Origin: Terriglobia bacterium
Lineage (GTDB): Bacteria > Acidobacteriota > Terriglobia > Acidiferrales > UBA7541
Direction: 5' to 3'
Assembly: GCA_020072785.1 (NCBI GenBank)
Contig: JAIQGG010000001.1
Span: 558,001 to 622,000, forward strand
DNA: 64,000 nucleotides
Below, in pieces: positions 46,280 through 57,364 of this stretch (position 1 is its first letter; every line of letters begins with the position of its first letter). The notes under the pieces are model-generated. The model was not told where the DNA came from, did not search any database, and saw nothing but the letters and a program-made list of their open reading frames with translations. The translations under genes and the position numbers were made by a program.

Positions 46280-48718
46280 ATGTCGAGGACAGCGGTCGAG
46301 GTGCTGGAATTTGACGGGCTGCGCGAGCTGCTGCGGCGGAGGACGACGTGCGCGCCGGGGTGCCGCGCGGTGGACGCGCTGGCCCCGGACGCGGAGCGCG
46401 CCGCGCTGGACGCGGCCTTCGCGCTGATCCGCGAGGCGCGGGAGTGGCTGCGCGCCGGCCAGGAGCTGGGCTTCGGCGCGCTGGCCGATCCGCAGCCGTG
46501 GCTGGCGCTGCTGGCGCCGGAAGAAGCCGCCGCGGACGCCGCGGTAGGCGCGATCCTCGATCCCGCGCAGCTGCTCGATGCGGCGTCGCTGCTGGAGACG
46601 GCGGGCTGGCTGCAGCAGCAATTTCGCGGGGAGACCGCGGAGAAATTCCCGGAGCTGGCGTCGCGCGCGGCTGCGCTCGCCGATTTCCGCGCCCCGCTCA
46701 CGGCCATCCGCCGCTGCATCCTCCCGAACGGCGAAATCAGCGACGACGCCTCGCCGGCGCTGCGCCGCATCCGCGCCAGCGCGGTGCAGACGCGCGACTC
46801 CATCCAGAAATTGCTGAAGCAGATCCTGCGCGCGCGCGGGGCCGGGGCCGGCGAGGACTACGTCACGCTGCGCAACGACCGCTTCGTGATTCCGGTGCGC
46901 GCGGAACACCGCCGCGCCGTGCCCGGCGTGGTGCACGGCGCGAGCGCCACCGGGCAGACGCTCTTCCTCGAGCCGCTCGAAGCGCTCGACGCCAACAACC
47001 AGCTGGTGCAGCTGGCCGAAGAAGAGGCCGCGGAAATCACGCGCATCCTGCAGGAGCTTACCCGGCGGCTGCAGATGCAGCTTCCCGAGCTGCAGCGCGC
47101 GGCGCAGACCATCGCCGAGGTAGACAGCGTGTTTGCGCGGGCGCGCTTTGCCCGCGAATTCGACGCCGCGATTCCGGAGTTCAGCGATACGCCCGCGCTG
47201 CGGCTGGTGGATGCGCGGCATCCGGTGCTGGAGGACAAGCTGCGGCGCGAGGGCCGCGCCATCGTGCCCATGACGCTGGCGCTCGGCGGCGAAGAGCGCG
47301 TGCTGGTGATCAGCGGGCCGAACACCGGCGGCAAGACCGTGGCGCTGAAGACCACGGGCATGGCCGCCCTGGCCGCGCAGTCCGGGATTCCGGTGACGGC
47401 GCAGCGCGCGGTCCTGCCGCTCTTCGACCGCGTGCTCGTGGATATCGGCGACGAGCAGTCGATTGCCGCGGACCTCTCCACGTTTTCCGCGCACATGTTC
47501 AACTTGAAAGCGATGCTCGAGGCCGCGACGCCGCGCTCGCTGGTGCTGGTGGACGAAATGGGCACAGGCACGGCGCCGGAAGAGGGCGCTGCGCTGGCCG
47601 TGGCGCTGCTCGACGAGTTTCGCGCGAAGAACTGCATCGTGCTGGCGACCACACACCACGACCGGCTGAAGAGTTACGCTTCGACGACGCCGGGCGTGGT
47701 CAACGCCGCGGTGGAGTTCGACGACGTGAACCTGCGGCCGACCTACCGCCTGATGGTGGGCGTGCCGGGCGGCTCGAGCGGCATCGCCATCGCGCAGCGG
47801 CTGGGCATCGGCGCGCCGATCATCGCGCGGGCCCGGGCGCTGCTGGCGCCGGAGACGCGCGAGGCCGCCGACCTGATCGCCTACCTGCACCGCAGCCGCG
47901 ACGAGCTGGACCGCATGCGCCAGCAGATGACCGACGAGCGCCACGCGCTTGAGCAGGAACGGAAAAAGCTGCGCACCGAGTGGGTCGAGCGCCAGCAGAA
48001 GCGCATCGCCGAGCTGGAAGTGAAATTCGCGGAGATGCAGAAGCGCTTCGACCACAACGTCGCGGGCGTTGTGGAAGCTGTGAAGGAACGCGAGCTGCGC
48101 GCGCAGATGGAGAAGAGCGCGCGGCGCAAGATGCAGGAGGTGCGCGGCGAGGCCAAGGAAGAGCTGAACGCCGCCGTGGTGCAAACGCTTTCGGAATCGC
48201 AGGCCGACCTCGGCCCGGGCGTGGCCCCGGCCGAAGCGGTCAGCGCGGAGCGGCTGGTGCCCGGCGCGCGCCTCATCGTGAAAGGATTTCGCCAGCCGGT
48301 CGTGCTGCGCCGCCTCGATGGCTCCTCCGCCGAAGTGGAAGCCGGCCCGCTGCGCATGAAAGTGGCCGTCGAGGAGATCACCGGCGTCGAGGCGCCGCGC
48401 GCCCCCGGCAAGGCCGCCGCGCCGGGGAAGCCGCGCGGCGTCACGGTCCACGCCGCACCCGGCGAAGGCGCGGCCACTGGCGAGATCAACGTGATCGGCT
48501 TGACCGTGGAGGAAGCCACGCGCCGCGTGGACAAATTCCTCGACGAGGCCACGCTCGCCAACCTGGTGCGCGTGCGCATCATCCACGGCCACGGCACCGG
48601 CGCGCTGCGCAAAGGCCTGGCGGAATTTCTTTCCAGCCATCCACTGGTCGAGCGCTTTGCCTTCGAAGCCGAAGAGCGCGGCGGCAAAGCCATTACAGTT
48701 GTAGAATTACGGGCATGA
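46280..48718 (+). CDS. mutS2: Endonuclease MutS2
   Basis: 812 aa from ATG 46280. Lacks the mismatch-reading MutS N-terminal domains. Walker A ISGPNTGGKTVALKT (about residues 344-358), Walker B LVLVDEMGTGTAPEEGAA, then a long coiled coil (RQQMTDERHALEQERKKLRT). The C-terminal Smr domain is VIGLTVEEATRRVDKFLDEA with RIIHGHGTGALRKGL. In other bacteria MutS2 limits homologous recombination or splits collided ribosomes. The frame is open upstream in the dacB region; ATG 46280 gives the canonical start. The next gene overlaps its stop (ATGA). Confidence 0.95.
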   Translation: MSRTAVEVLEFDGLRELLRRRTTCAPGCRAVDALAPDAERAALDAAFALIREAREWLRAGQELGFGALADPQPWLALLAPEEAAADAAVGAILDPAQLLDAASLLETAGWLQQQFRGETAEKFPELASRAAALADFRAPLTAIRRCILPNGEISDDASPALRRIRASAVQTRDSIQKLLKQILRARGAGAGEDYVTLRNDRFVIPVRAEHRRAVPGVVHGASATGQTLFLEPLEALDANNQLVQLAEEEAAEITRILQELTRRLQMQLPELQRAAQTIAEVDSVFARARFAREFDAAIPEFSDTPALRLVDARHPVLEDKLRREGRAIVPMTLALGGEERVLVISGPNTGGKTVALKTTGMAALAAQSGIPVTAQRAVLPLFDRVLVDIGDEQSIAADLSTFSAHMFNLKAMLEAATPRSLVLVDEMGTGTAPEEGAALAVALLDEFRAKNCIVLATTHHDRLKSYASTTPGVVNAAVEFDDVNLRPTYRLMVGVPGGSSGIAIAQRLGIGAPIIARARALLAPETREAADLIAYLHRSRDELDRMRQQMTDERHALEQERKKLRTEWVERQQKRIAELEVKFAEMQKRFDHNVAGVVEAVKERELRAQMEKSARRKMQEVRGEAKEELNAAVVQTLSESQADLGPGVAPAEAVSAERLVPGARLIVKGFRQPVVLRRLDGSSAEVEAGPLRMKVAVEEITGVEAPRAPGKAAAPGKPRGVTVHAAPGEGAATGEINVIGLTVEEATRRVDKFLDEATLANLVRVRIIHGHGTGALRKGLAEFLSSHPLVERFAFEAEERGGKAITVVELRA

Positions 48719-49173
48719 AGATGGCTGATCCGAAACTCGAAATGCGAAATTCGAAAATCGGCCTTTCCGCGGTGCACGGCGATGCACGAATCCGGGATTT
48801 CACAGACTTGGCCGTGTGGAAACTGGCCAGGGAGCTGCGTAAGAACATCTACTCGCTGACTCGAAAGTTTCCTCCCGATGAGAAATATTCTCTTGCTTCC
48901 CAGGTGCGGCGCGCTGCGATCTCCATCACGGCAAACATTGCCGAAGGATTTGGACGGTATTCGTATCAGGAAAATATCCAGTTTTGCCGCCAGGCACGCG
49001 GTTCGGCCTTTGAAGTGCGCGACCATCTGGTCACAGCCCAGGATGAAGGCTATTTCACCGCCGCGGAACATCGCCTCATGGATGATCTAGCCCAACGTGT
49101 CATCCAAACCTTGAACGGGTATATTCGTTCCACGCAGGCCAGGCAGAGTGCCAAGGCGCAGGCGAAGAGTTAG
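48715..49173 (+). CDS. Four-helix bundle protein (23S rRNA intervening-sequence family)
   Basis: 152 aa. The core from about residue 28 (FTDLAVWKLARELRKNIYSL; FPPDEKYSLASQVRRAAISI; ANIAEGFGRYSYQENIQFCR) is typical of this family, first seen as inserts in 23S rRNA genes and later found free. ATG 48715 overlaps mutS2. Residues 6-17 (PKLEMRNSKIGL) are the translation of a TTTCGNN heptamer patch on the other strand, so the N-terminus is probably repeat-derived. Role unknown. Confidence 0.85.
   Translation: MKMADPKLEMRNSKIGLSAVHGDARIRDFTDLAVWKLARELRKNIYSLTRKFPPDEKYSLASQVRRAAISITANIAEGFGRYSYQENIQFCRQARGSAFEVRDHLVTAQDEGYFTAAEHRLMDDLAQRVIQTLNGYIRSTQARQSAKAQAKS
48730..48762 (-). repeat. TTTCGNN heptamer patch inside the four-helix gene
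   Basis: Read on the minus strand: TTTTCGAA-TTTCGCA-TTTCGAG-TTTCGG. It encodes part of the protein's N-terminus on the plus strand. Confidence 0.65.
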
Positions 49174-49177
49174 GAGC

Positions 49178-49208
49178 AATTTCGAGTTTCGAATTTCGTA
49201 CTTCGAAC
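49178..49208 (+). repeat. TTTCGNN heptamer patch directly before dnaG
   Basis: TTTCGAG-TTTCGAA-TTTCGTA-CTTCGAA, ending two bases before the dnaG ATG at 49210. It replaces any normal Shine-Dalgarno sequence there. Confidence 0.75.
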
Positions 49209-49209
49209 C

Positions 49210-50994
49210 ATGGCGGAAGCGGGATCATTCGCGGACAAGGTGAAGCAGCAGGCGGACATCGTCCGCGTGGTGGGCGAATACGTGCGGCTGAAGAAGAGCG
49301 GGCAGAACTTCACCGGGCTGTGCCCCTTCCACTCCGAGAAGTCGCCGTCGTTCGCGGTGCATCCGGTGAAGCAGATCTATCACTGCTTCGGCTGCGGCGT
49401 CGGCGGCGACGTCTTCCAGTTCGTCATGGAGATGGAGAAATGCGGCTTTCCGGAAGCCGTGCGCACGGTCGCGGAGAAATGCGGCATCGCGGTTCCCGCG
49501 CCGCGGGAGCGTTCGCCGGAAGAGCGCAAGGAGAACCAGCAGCGCGCGCAGCTCGTGGAGATGCACCGCGAGGCCCAGGCGTTCTTCGTGAAGTGCCTGG
49601 AGGGCACGGCGGAGGGCAAGGCGGCGCGCGCGTATCTGGAAGACCGCGGCCTGGATAAGGAAGCGATGGCGCGCTTCGGTCTGGGCTACGCGCCCAGCGG
49701 CGGCGACGTCCTGCTGCGCCATCTGAAACAGCGCTATCCCGACAAACTCCTCCTGGAGTCCGGGCTCATCTCCCGCGATCAGAGCGGCCGGCTCTTCGAC
49801 CGCTTTCGACGCCGCGTCATTTTCCCCATCGCCAACGAAGCGGGAAAGATCGTGGCCTTCGGCGGGCGGGCACTCGGCGACGACATGCCCAAGTACCTGA
49901 ATTCGCCGGAGACGCCCATCTATTCGAAGAGCAACGTGCTCTACCACATGGACCGCGCCAAGGAAGCGCTGCGCCGCCAGGATTTCGCGGTGCTGGTCGA
50001 AGGCTACATGGACGCCATCGCGGTGGCCCGCGCGGGGGTGAGCAACGTGGTGGCCAGTTGCGGCACGAGCCTCGCCGAGCCGCAGATCAAGCTCCTGGGC
50101 CGCTTTACCAGGCGCGTGGTGGTGAACTACGACCCGGACACCGCGGGACAGGCGGCCACGGAGCGCTCGCTGGCGCTGCTGCTGGAGCAGGATTTCGAAG
50201 TGCGTGTCCTGGCGCTGCCGCCGATTGGCGATAAGAAAGCCGACCCGGACCTGTTCATCCGCGAGAAGGGCGCCGGGGCCTATCTCCAGCAGCTGAAGGA
50301 GGCGCCGCCGTACGTGGATTACCTGATCGCGCGGGCCCGGCAAATGGATCTGACCACCGGTGAGGGCAAGCTGCGCGCGGTGAACTACCTGATGCCCTAC
50401 CTGCAGAAAATTCCCAACAAGCTGCTGCGCTCGGAATGGGCCACGCGCGTTTCCCAGCAATTGCGCGTGGATGAACCGGTGCTGCGCGAATCGCTGCGCA
50501 AGGCCGCGGCGGAGCGGCGCAGCGAAGTGAAGGCCAAACCCGAGCTGGTCGGCCGTCCGGCGCGTCCCGTGGAGCGGCGGCTGATCCGCATGCTGGCCGA
50601 GGCCGAGGAATTCCGCGTGGTCCTGGCGCAGCACCTGCAGGAGAGCCAGCTCTATCTAGGCCTGGAAACGGAGAAGATCATCGCCGCGCTGATTCTGGCC
50701 AATCTTTCCGGGGAGCCGGTGCAGGTGACGGAACTGGCGGGGATGCTCGAGGAGCGCGAGCGGCGGCTGCTATTCGAGATTCTCTTCGAAGGACCGATCG
50801 AGGCCCGCTGGGAAGAGGCGGAGAGCTGCCTGGAGGCCCTGCGCAAGCGCCGGATGGAGCGCGAACTGGCGGAATTGCAGCGGCAGATCGAAGCCAGCCC
50901 TTCGGGGCCGCAGATGCGCGCTCTGCTGGAGCGCAAGCAGACGCTGATGCGCCAGATGCTGCCGTCGCCCGAGTCCCCGGAACGCCCGCAATAG
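49210..50994 (+). CDS. dnaG: DNA primase
   Basis: 594 aa. CHC2 zinc ribbon C38-PF-H41 with C59 and C62 (GLCPFHSEKSPSFAVHP; YHCFGCGVGGDVFQF). Toprim domain: LVEGYMDAIAVARAG (catalytic Glu near 262) and YDPDTAGQAATERSL (Asp pair near 308). The C-terminal helicase-binding part is helical (EFRVVLAQHLQESQLYLGLE). It makes RNA primers for replication. ATG 49210 has no ribosome site, only the heptamer patch. rpoD follows after 512 bp; rpsU, usual in this operon in other bacteria, is absent. Confidence 0.96.
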   Translation: MAEAGSFADKVKQQADIVRVVGEYVRLKKSGQNFTGLCPFHSEKSPSFAVHPVKQIYHCFGCGVGGDVFQFVMEMEKCGFPEAVRTVAEKCGIAVPAPRERSPEERKENQQRAQLVEMHREAQAFFVKCLEGTAEGKAARAYLEDRGLDKEAMARFGLGYAPSGGDVLLRHLKQRYPDKLLLESGLISRDQSGRLFDRFRRRVIFPIANEAGKIVAFGGRALGDDMPKYLNSPETPIYSKSNVLYHMDRAKEALRRQDFAVLVEGYMDAIAVARAGVSNVVASCGTSLAEPQIKLLGRFTRRVVVNYDPDTAGQAATERSLALLLEQDFEVRVLALPPIGDKKADPDLFIREKGAGAYLQQLKEAPPYVDYLIARARQMDLTTGEGKLRAVNYLMPYLQKIPNKLLRSEWATRVSQQLRVDEPVLRESLRKAAAERRSEVKAKPELVGRPARPVERRLIRMLAEAEEFRVVLAQHLQESQLYLGLETEKIIAALILANLSGEPVQVTELAGMLEERERRLLFEILFEGPIEARWEEAESCLEALRKRRMERELAELQRQIEASPSGPQMRALLERKQTLMRQMLPSPESPERPQ

Positions 50995-51506
50995 CCTCCT
51001 GATAAGTCTTGCGCACACTGGCAGTTACGTTACGCCTCTGCACGCGGCTCGGCCCCAGCCTCCGGAGGACAAACGCAGGCCCCCGACGCCACGGATAGCG
51101 GGAATCGTAGGCGCGGGGGGTGGAAGAAGGACGTTGACGGGATGGGACTCAAGTGTGTAACGTACTAGGGTTTAGCGGGTAACGGAACTGCCCCGTTTTG
51201 CATCTATACGGTAAGGATGTTCTCAGGGCTGAGGGACATCTTCTCCCCTGGCGCAAGAAGGACAGCGCGGGGAAGCCGGTGAGCGGGCAGCGGTGCGGAA
51301 GGAATCTCACGACAAATGATCGTCGAACAGGGAGATTTCGCCTGTTCCTTGTGCGGCGGATAGCGCGCCTCCGGGGAGCATCTGGCTGCTCCTGACGGAT
51401 GACGGCCCCGCGCGGCATGGGCGTTTTATGGGCATTGCGGAAGTGATGCGCGCAGCAGGCGCGCGGCAGCCGGACGGAAAATTTGCGGTAAAGGCGGAGG
51501 AGTTTC
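50995..51506. other. 512-bp gap between dnaG and rpoD
   Basis: No convincing gene. A weak promoter candidate is TTGACG (51134-51139), 18-bp spacer, TAACGT (51158-51163), which would give rpoD a leader of about 340 nt. A frame at 51198-51395 plus lacks a ribosome site and known features. A structured leader RNA is possible, but no known riboswitch was recognised. Confidence 0.4.
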
Positions 51507-53237
<1,731 letters not shown>

Positions 53238-53252
53238 AAAGAGGCGAGCGGC

Positions 53253-53288
53253 CGAAACACGAAACTCGAAATACGAAACACGAAACAA
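53253..53288 (-). repeat. TTTCGNN heptamer patch after rpoD
   Basis: Minus strand: GTTTCGTG-TTTCGTA-TTTCGAG-TTTCGTG-TTTC. The most regular of the five patches, immediately before the rpoD terminator. Confidence 0.8.
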
Positions 53289-53289
53289 A

Positions 53290-53322
53290 AAAACGCCTCC
53301 GAGACGCTCGGAGGCGTTTTTG
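53290..53322. terminator. Bidirectional intrinsic terminator between rpoD and dinB copy 2
   Basis: AAAACGCCTCCGAG, loop ACG, CTCGGAGGCGTTTT then TGTT. The A-run before and the T-run after make it usable from both sides, as fits two convergent genes. Confidence 0.93.
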
Positions 53323-53414
53323 TTATTCCTGCCGGTGCGTGTTGCCTTATTCGCAGTTGAGATCTTTCCGGCACCGGGTCTTCTTCGACGGCTGGGTGTG
53401 CGGCGCGCGCAACT

Positions 53415-53918
53415 TCAGGGAGCGGTGCTGCGCGCGCGCACTTCCTCCGAGGTCAGTCCGTAGAGCGGCGGCGTGGGAACGCCGAGAATGCCGAGATAAA
53501 TGTAGATCTGCCCGCGGTGATGGATTTCGTGTTCGACCATCGCGCGCAGCCATTTCCACACCGGAATTTCCACCCCGCCCGGCGTCTTGCACTTGCCCTG
53601 CAGCTCCTCGCCGCTCAGCCGCGCAAAAATCTCCCGCGATTCCGCGTGCAGCCGCTCCAGGAAAGCCAGCACGGCTTCCCGGCCTGCGGCCAGCTCCTGG
53701 CCGTGGCTGGTGTAGCGGCTCGGCCGGCCTTGGATGGTTTCCGCGAACATGTGACGCTCGGCCACGGCGATGTGCCGCACCAGATCGCCGAGCGTAAATT
53801 TCCCCGGCGCGCAGCTCCATTCGATCTTGTCCGGCGGAATGCAGCGCGCCACGCGCAACGTGCGCTCGCGCACGTTTTCGAAGTACTGCAGAAACGGCTG
53901 GATGGTGCGGATTTCCAT
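53415..53918 (-). CDS. DinB-family protein, copy 2
   Basis: 167 aa. ATG at 53918 with GGGAG upstream. The histidine motifs LGDLVRHIAVAERHMFAET and MVEHEIHHRGQIYIYLGIL are the metal-site blocks of the DinB fold. Similar in layout to the copy at 34113-34655 but not a near-duplicate. Probably a metal-dependent transferase of unknown substrate. Followed upstream on the same strand by an MFS exporter. Confidence 0.88.
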   Translation of the reverse strand: MEIRTIQPFLQYFENVRERTLRVARCIPPDKIEWSCAPGKFTLGDLVRHIAVAERHMFAETIQGRPSRYTSHGQELAAGREAVLAFLERLHAESREIFARLSGEELQGKCKTPGGVEIPVWKWLRAMVEHEIHHRGQIYIYLGILGVPTPPLYGLTSEEVRARSTAP

Positions 53919-53954
53919 GGGCGGCTTCTCCCCTGTGCCGGCGGCTTCCTGAGA

Positions 53955-55265
53955 TTATCGCAAAAGCTGGCGGGCGCGCGTGGCCGAGAAGGTGGCGGCG
54001 GCGTAGAGCAGGGCCAGCAGCACGAAGCCGGCGGCGATCCCCGCGCTCTGCGCGATCCAGCCCAGGGCCACGCTCATGGATACTTGCAGCGAAGTCGTGA
54101 GGATGGCGATGGCCGATTGCGTCCGCCCCATGAAGTGCCGCGGCACGATGCCCAGCAGCGCCGACTGCGCCACCACTCCGCCCACCGCGCGGCACAGCCC
54201 CGAAGCCGCCTGCAGGGCCACCGCTCCCGCGAGAAAGGCCACGAAGGGAATGGCCAGGTGCGCCGCCGCGAGGCTGGCCATGGCCAGGACGTAAACGTTC
54301 AGGCGCAGCTTCCGCGGCAGCTGGCTGGCGATGAGCCCGCCGGCAACGGCGCCCAGCGCCCAGCCCGCTTCCAGAAAGCCCAGCCCGCGCGCCCCGGCGC
54401 GCAGGACGTCGTTGGCCAGCGCCACCAGCACCACGTTGGCGCTGACCACGCTGGCCATCATTACCGCGTGCGTCACCCCCAGCGCGCGCACCACCGGCTG
54501 CTGCTTCAGGTACGCGAAGCCTTCCTTCAGGTCGGCGTAGATGGCCAGCGACAGCCCCGCTTCGGCGACGGCGGGCATTTCGCCGCTCTCCAGCGCTTCC
54601 GCGGTGGCTTCCGTGGCTTCGGAATATTCGCGCGGGTAATTCTGCTTCTGCCGCGGGGAGATGTAGCCGCGCCGCACGCGGTACAGGCAGAACGCGGAAA
54701 CGAAGTAGGTCAGGCCGTCGATGGCCAGGATCCCGGCGATGCCCGCGCTGTCGTAGACGAAGCCCACGAACGACCCGGCAATGAGCATGCCGCTCTGCAC
54801 CCCGATGAGCGTGGCCGCGCTGGCTCCGGTGTACTGGCTCGGCGGGATCACCTCCTGCACCAGCGCGTTGACCGTGGCCCAGTACATTGCCGAGCCCATG
54901 CCGTTCACCAGGGTCATGGCGTAGAGGTGCCACAGCTCGAGGTGGCCCCAGTGCGCCAACGCTGCCGTGCCCAGCACCGTGCAGCCGCGCACCAGGTCCA
55001 GTGCCACGCCCAGGTAGCGGCGGTCGAAGCGGTCGATCAGCACCCCGCCGAGAAACGGCACCAGCATCCCCGGCAGCGTCACCACGATCACCTGCAGGCT
55101 CACCTTCACCGTCGAATGCGTGGTGGAAAGGATGTACCAGCTCACTCCGGTAAAGTTCATCCCGCTGCCGAACAGGGAGACGAACATGGCCACGAAGAAA
55201 TAGCGGAATCCGCGCTGCGCGAAGATCAGCTTCCAGTCCACCCGGGTTGTCGTCGCGGCAGTCAT
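53955..55265 (-). CDS. Major facilitator superfamily transporter, DHA3-like
   Basis: 436 aa from ATG 55265 (MTAATTTRVDWKLIFAQRGF). About 12 membrane segments. The loop motif GGVLIDRFDRRYLGVALDLV between TM2 and TM3 is the MFS signature. A cytoplasmic middle loop (SPRQKQNYPREYSEATEATA) divides the halves. Proteins of this type export drugs or small metabolites; substrate unknown. It lies 36 bp upstream of dinB copy 2 and is probably cotranscribed with it, which would hint at a detoxification pair. Confidence 0.85.
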   Translation of the reverse strand: MTAATTTRVDWKLIFAQRGFRYFFVAMFVSLFGSGMNFTGVSWYILSTTHSTVKVSLQVIVVTLPGMLVPFLGGVLIDRFDRRYLGVALDLVRGCTVLGTAALAHWGHLELWHLYAMTLVNGMGSAMYWATVNALVQEVIPPSQYTGASAATLIGVQSGMLIAGSFVGFVYDSAGIAGILAIDGLTYFVSAFCLYRVRRGYISPRQKQNYPREYSEATEATAEALESGEMPAVAEAGLSLAIYADLKEGFAYLKQQPVVRALGVTHAVMMASVVSANVVLVALANDVLRAGARGLGFLEAGWALGAVAGGLIASQLPRKLRLNVYVLAMASLAAAHLAIPFVAFLAGAVALQAASGLCRAVGGVVAQSALLGIVPRHFMGRTQSAIAILTTSLQVSMSVALGWIAQSAGIAAGFVLLALLYAAATFSATRARQLLR

Positions 55266-55369
55266 CGCAGGAAACGAGCTACGCACATTGTACCGGGCCG
55301 GCGCGGGCGGGCAGAGGATTCGCTTGGCTCGCTGCGCAGCATCAGGCAACGGCACCAGGGGAAAGGCCG

Positions 55370-55402
55370 CGAATTTCGTATTTCGACTTTTGCCTTTCGT
55401 GT
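55370..55402 (+). repeat. TTTCGNN heptamer patch upstream of the ABC genes
   Basis: TTTCGTA-TTTCGAC-TTTTGCC-TTTCGTG. It is followed by TATGAT (55404-55409) and the GTG start at 55416. Confidence 0.65.
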
Positions 55403-55415
55403 CTATGATGGCCGC

Positions 55416-56396
55416 GTGGACAAGCTGCTCGAGGTGCGAGACCTGACGGTGGAGCTGGCGACCCCGGCGGGCTGGGTGCGCCCGGTGAACGGCGTGTCGC
55501 TGCAGATCGGCGCGGGGGAAGCGCTGGGCCTCGTGGGCGAATCGGGCAGCGGCAAGACGATGCTGGCGCTGGCGTTGATGGGCTTGCTGCCGGAGGGCGC
55601 GCGGGTGAGCGGCGAAGCCCTGCTGGACGGGCAATCCTGTGGGAAAAATCTCGCGGCGTTCAGCGAGCGCGAATGGCGCGCCGTGCGCGGGCGTGAAATC
55701 GCCATGGTCTTCCAGGAGCCGATGACTTCGCTGAACCCGGTAATGCGCGTCGGCGCGCAGATCGCGGAGGCCATTCGCGCTCACGAGCCACAACTGAACA
55801 CTGCGGAAGTGCAGCGGCGCGTTCTGGCCGCTCTCGAACGCGCGGCGGTGCCGGAGCCGGCCGCCCGCGCGGCGCAGTTTCCCCACCAGCTCTCCGGCGG
55901 CCTGCGCCAGCGCGCGATGATCGCCATGGCCCTTGCGGGCGGCCCGCGCCTGCTAATCGCCGACGAACCAACCACCGCGCTCGACGTTACCGTGCAGAAG
56001 CAGATCCTCGACTTGCTGGACAATCTGCGCCGCGAGTTGCGCCTGGGGCTGCTCTTCATCACCCACGATCTCGGCGTGGTTGCGCAGGTAGCCGGCCGCG
56101 TGGCGGTGATGTACGCGGGGCGGATCGTGGAAGAAGGCCCGGCGCACGAGGTGCTGGCGCGGCCCCGGCATCCCTACACCGAAGGCTTGCTCGCCGCGTC
56201 GCCGCGCCTGCGCCGCAGCCAGCTGGTGCCGATTCCCGGCGCGGTCCCGCAGCTTACGGCGCTGCCCCCGGGCTGCGCCTTCGAGCCGCGCTGTGCCCAG
56301 CGCCGCCCCGAATGCGCCGCCGCGCTGCCGGAACTGCGCGCCGTGACGCCGGATCACGCCGCGCGCTGCGTCCTTTTGTCAAGGCAGGATGGATGA
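55416..56396 (+). CDS. Oligopeptide/dipeptide ABC transporter ATPase, OppD/DppD-like
   Basis: 326 aa from GTG 55416. Walker [16 protein letters not shown], signature [20 protein letters not shown], Walker [15 protein letters not shown]-loop [11 protein letters not shown]. The C-terminal oligopeptide-transporter extension with its Cys cluster ([20 protein letters not shown]) likely holds an iron-sulphur site, as in DppD. TATGAT ends six bases before the GTG, so a leaderless mRNA is possible. The second ATPase overlaps by 4 bp. Permease and binding-protein genes are not next to the pair. Confidence 0.9.
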   Translation: MDKLLEVRDLTVELATPAGWVRPVNGVSLQIGAGEALGLVGESGSGKTMLALALMGLLPEGARVSGEALLDGQSCGKNLAAFSEREWRAVRGREIAMVFQEPMTSLNPVMRVGAQIAEAIRAHEPQLNTAEVQRRVLAALERAAVPEPAARAAQFPHQLSGGLRQRAMIAMALAGGPRLLIADEPTTALDVTVQKQILDLLDNLRRELRLGLLFITHDLGVVAQVAGRVAVMYAGRIVEEGPAHEVLARPRHPYTEGLLAASPRLRRSQLVPIPGAVPQLTALPPGCAFEPRCAQRRPECAAALPELRAVTPDHAARCVLLSRQDG

Positions 56397-57217
56397 CAGC
56401 CGGCGAAATGCTCCTCGAAGCGCGCGATCTGCGGAAAAGCTACCGCCGCGGCGGCGGTGTCTTCGCCGGGCGCGCTGCGGTGACGGCCGCTACGCCACAA
56501 TTTACCGCCGTGGATGGCGTGAGTTTCGCGCTGGCGCCCGGCGAGACACTCGCGGTCGTCGGCGAATCCGGCTGCGGCAAGACCACGCTGGCGCGCATGG
56601 TGTTGCGCCTCATCGAGCCGGACGCGGGCGAACTCCGCTTTGCGGGCCAAGACCTGCGCGCGGCGCACGGCGAAAAACTGCGCGCGCTGCGCCGGCAGAT
56701 GCAGATGGTTTTCCAAGACCCTTACGCCTCGCTGAATCCGCGCATGCGCGTGGGCGAGATTGTCGCCGAGCCGCTGGCCATCCACGAGCCCAAGCAGCCG
56801 CGCGCGGAGCGGCGCGAACGCGTCGCTGAGATCCTCCGCCGCGTGGGCCTGGGCGCCGACGCCCTCACGCGCTACCCGCACGAATTTTCCGGCGGCCAGC
56901 GCCAGCGCATCGGCATCGCCCGGGCGCTGATCCTGCGCCCCAGGCTGGTAGTGGCCGACGAGCCCGTCTCCGCGCTGGACGTTTCCGTGGGCGCGCAGGT
57001 GCTCCTGCTCCTTCAGGAGCTGCAGAGCGAGTTCGGCCTCACCTACCTGTTCATTTCGCACAGCCTGCCGGTGGTGGCGCAGATCGCCACGCGCATCGCC
57101 GTGATGCGCGCCGGCCGGTTTGTCGAGTTGGGTGCAGCCGAGCAGGTGCTGGAGCGGCCGCAACATGTCTACACGCGAGAGCTGCTGGCCGCGGTTCCGG
57201 GGCAAGTGGAGAGTTAA
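56393..57217 (+). CDS. Oligopeptide/dipeptide ABC transporter ATPase, OppF/DppF-like
   Basis: 274 aa. ATG 56393 overlaps the previous stop as ATGA. Walker [17 protein letters not shown], signature [20 protein letters not shown], Walker [16 protein letters not shown]-loop [11 protein letters not shown]. The domain end typical of OppF is short here. It pairs with the OppD-like protein to power a peptide importer whose membrane parts are encoded elsewhere. Confidence 0.9.
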   Translation: MTAGEMLLEARDLRKSYRRGGGVFAGRAAVTAATPQFTAVDGVSFALAPGETLAVVGESGCGKTTLARMVLRLIEPDAGELRFAGQDLRAAHGEKLRALRRQMQMVFQDPYASLNPRMRVGEIVAEPLAIHEPKQPRAERRERVAEILRRVGLGADALTRYPHEFSGGQRQRIGIARALILRPRLVVADEPVSALDVSVGAQVLLLLQELQSEFGLTYLFISHSLPVVAQIATRIAVMRAGRFVELGAAEQVLERPQHVYTRELLAAVPGQVES

Positions 57218-57349
57218 AAATTAAAAAGTGGGAGAGGACCTGCTGTTCCGTTACGCGTCCGGGGCCGGAAGCTTCCGGCTCTAGGTGGACTGGCCAGGTT
57301 TAACCGCCGTCTTGCAACTCGTCGCCGGTCACGAGTCACACCTCCGGCC

Positions 57350-57358
57350 TGCTACACT
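57350..57358 (+). promoter_or_regulatory. Extended -10 promoter of tgt
   Basis: TGC-TACACT, with the GTG start of tgt at 57365, seven bases after the box. No good -35 element at 17 bp. It resembles TGCTAGACT upstream of dacB (44549-44557). Confidence 0.4.
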
Positions 57359-57364
57359 TGTCAC

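Noticed and set aside
46265-48640. A 791-codon minus-strand frame
   Set aside because: Opposite strand of mutS2; His/Arg/Gly-rich shadow with no domain.
51198-51395. A 65-codon frame in the dnaG-rpoD gap
   Set aside because: No ribosome site, Arg-rich, no family resemblance; likely chance.
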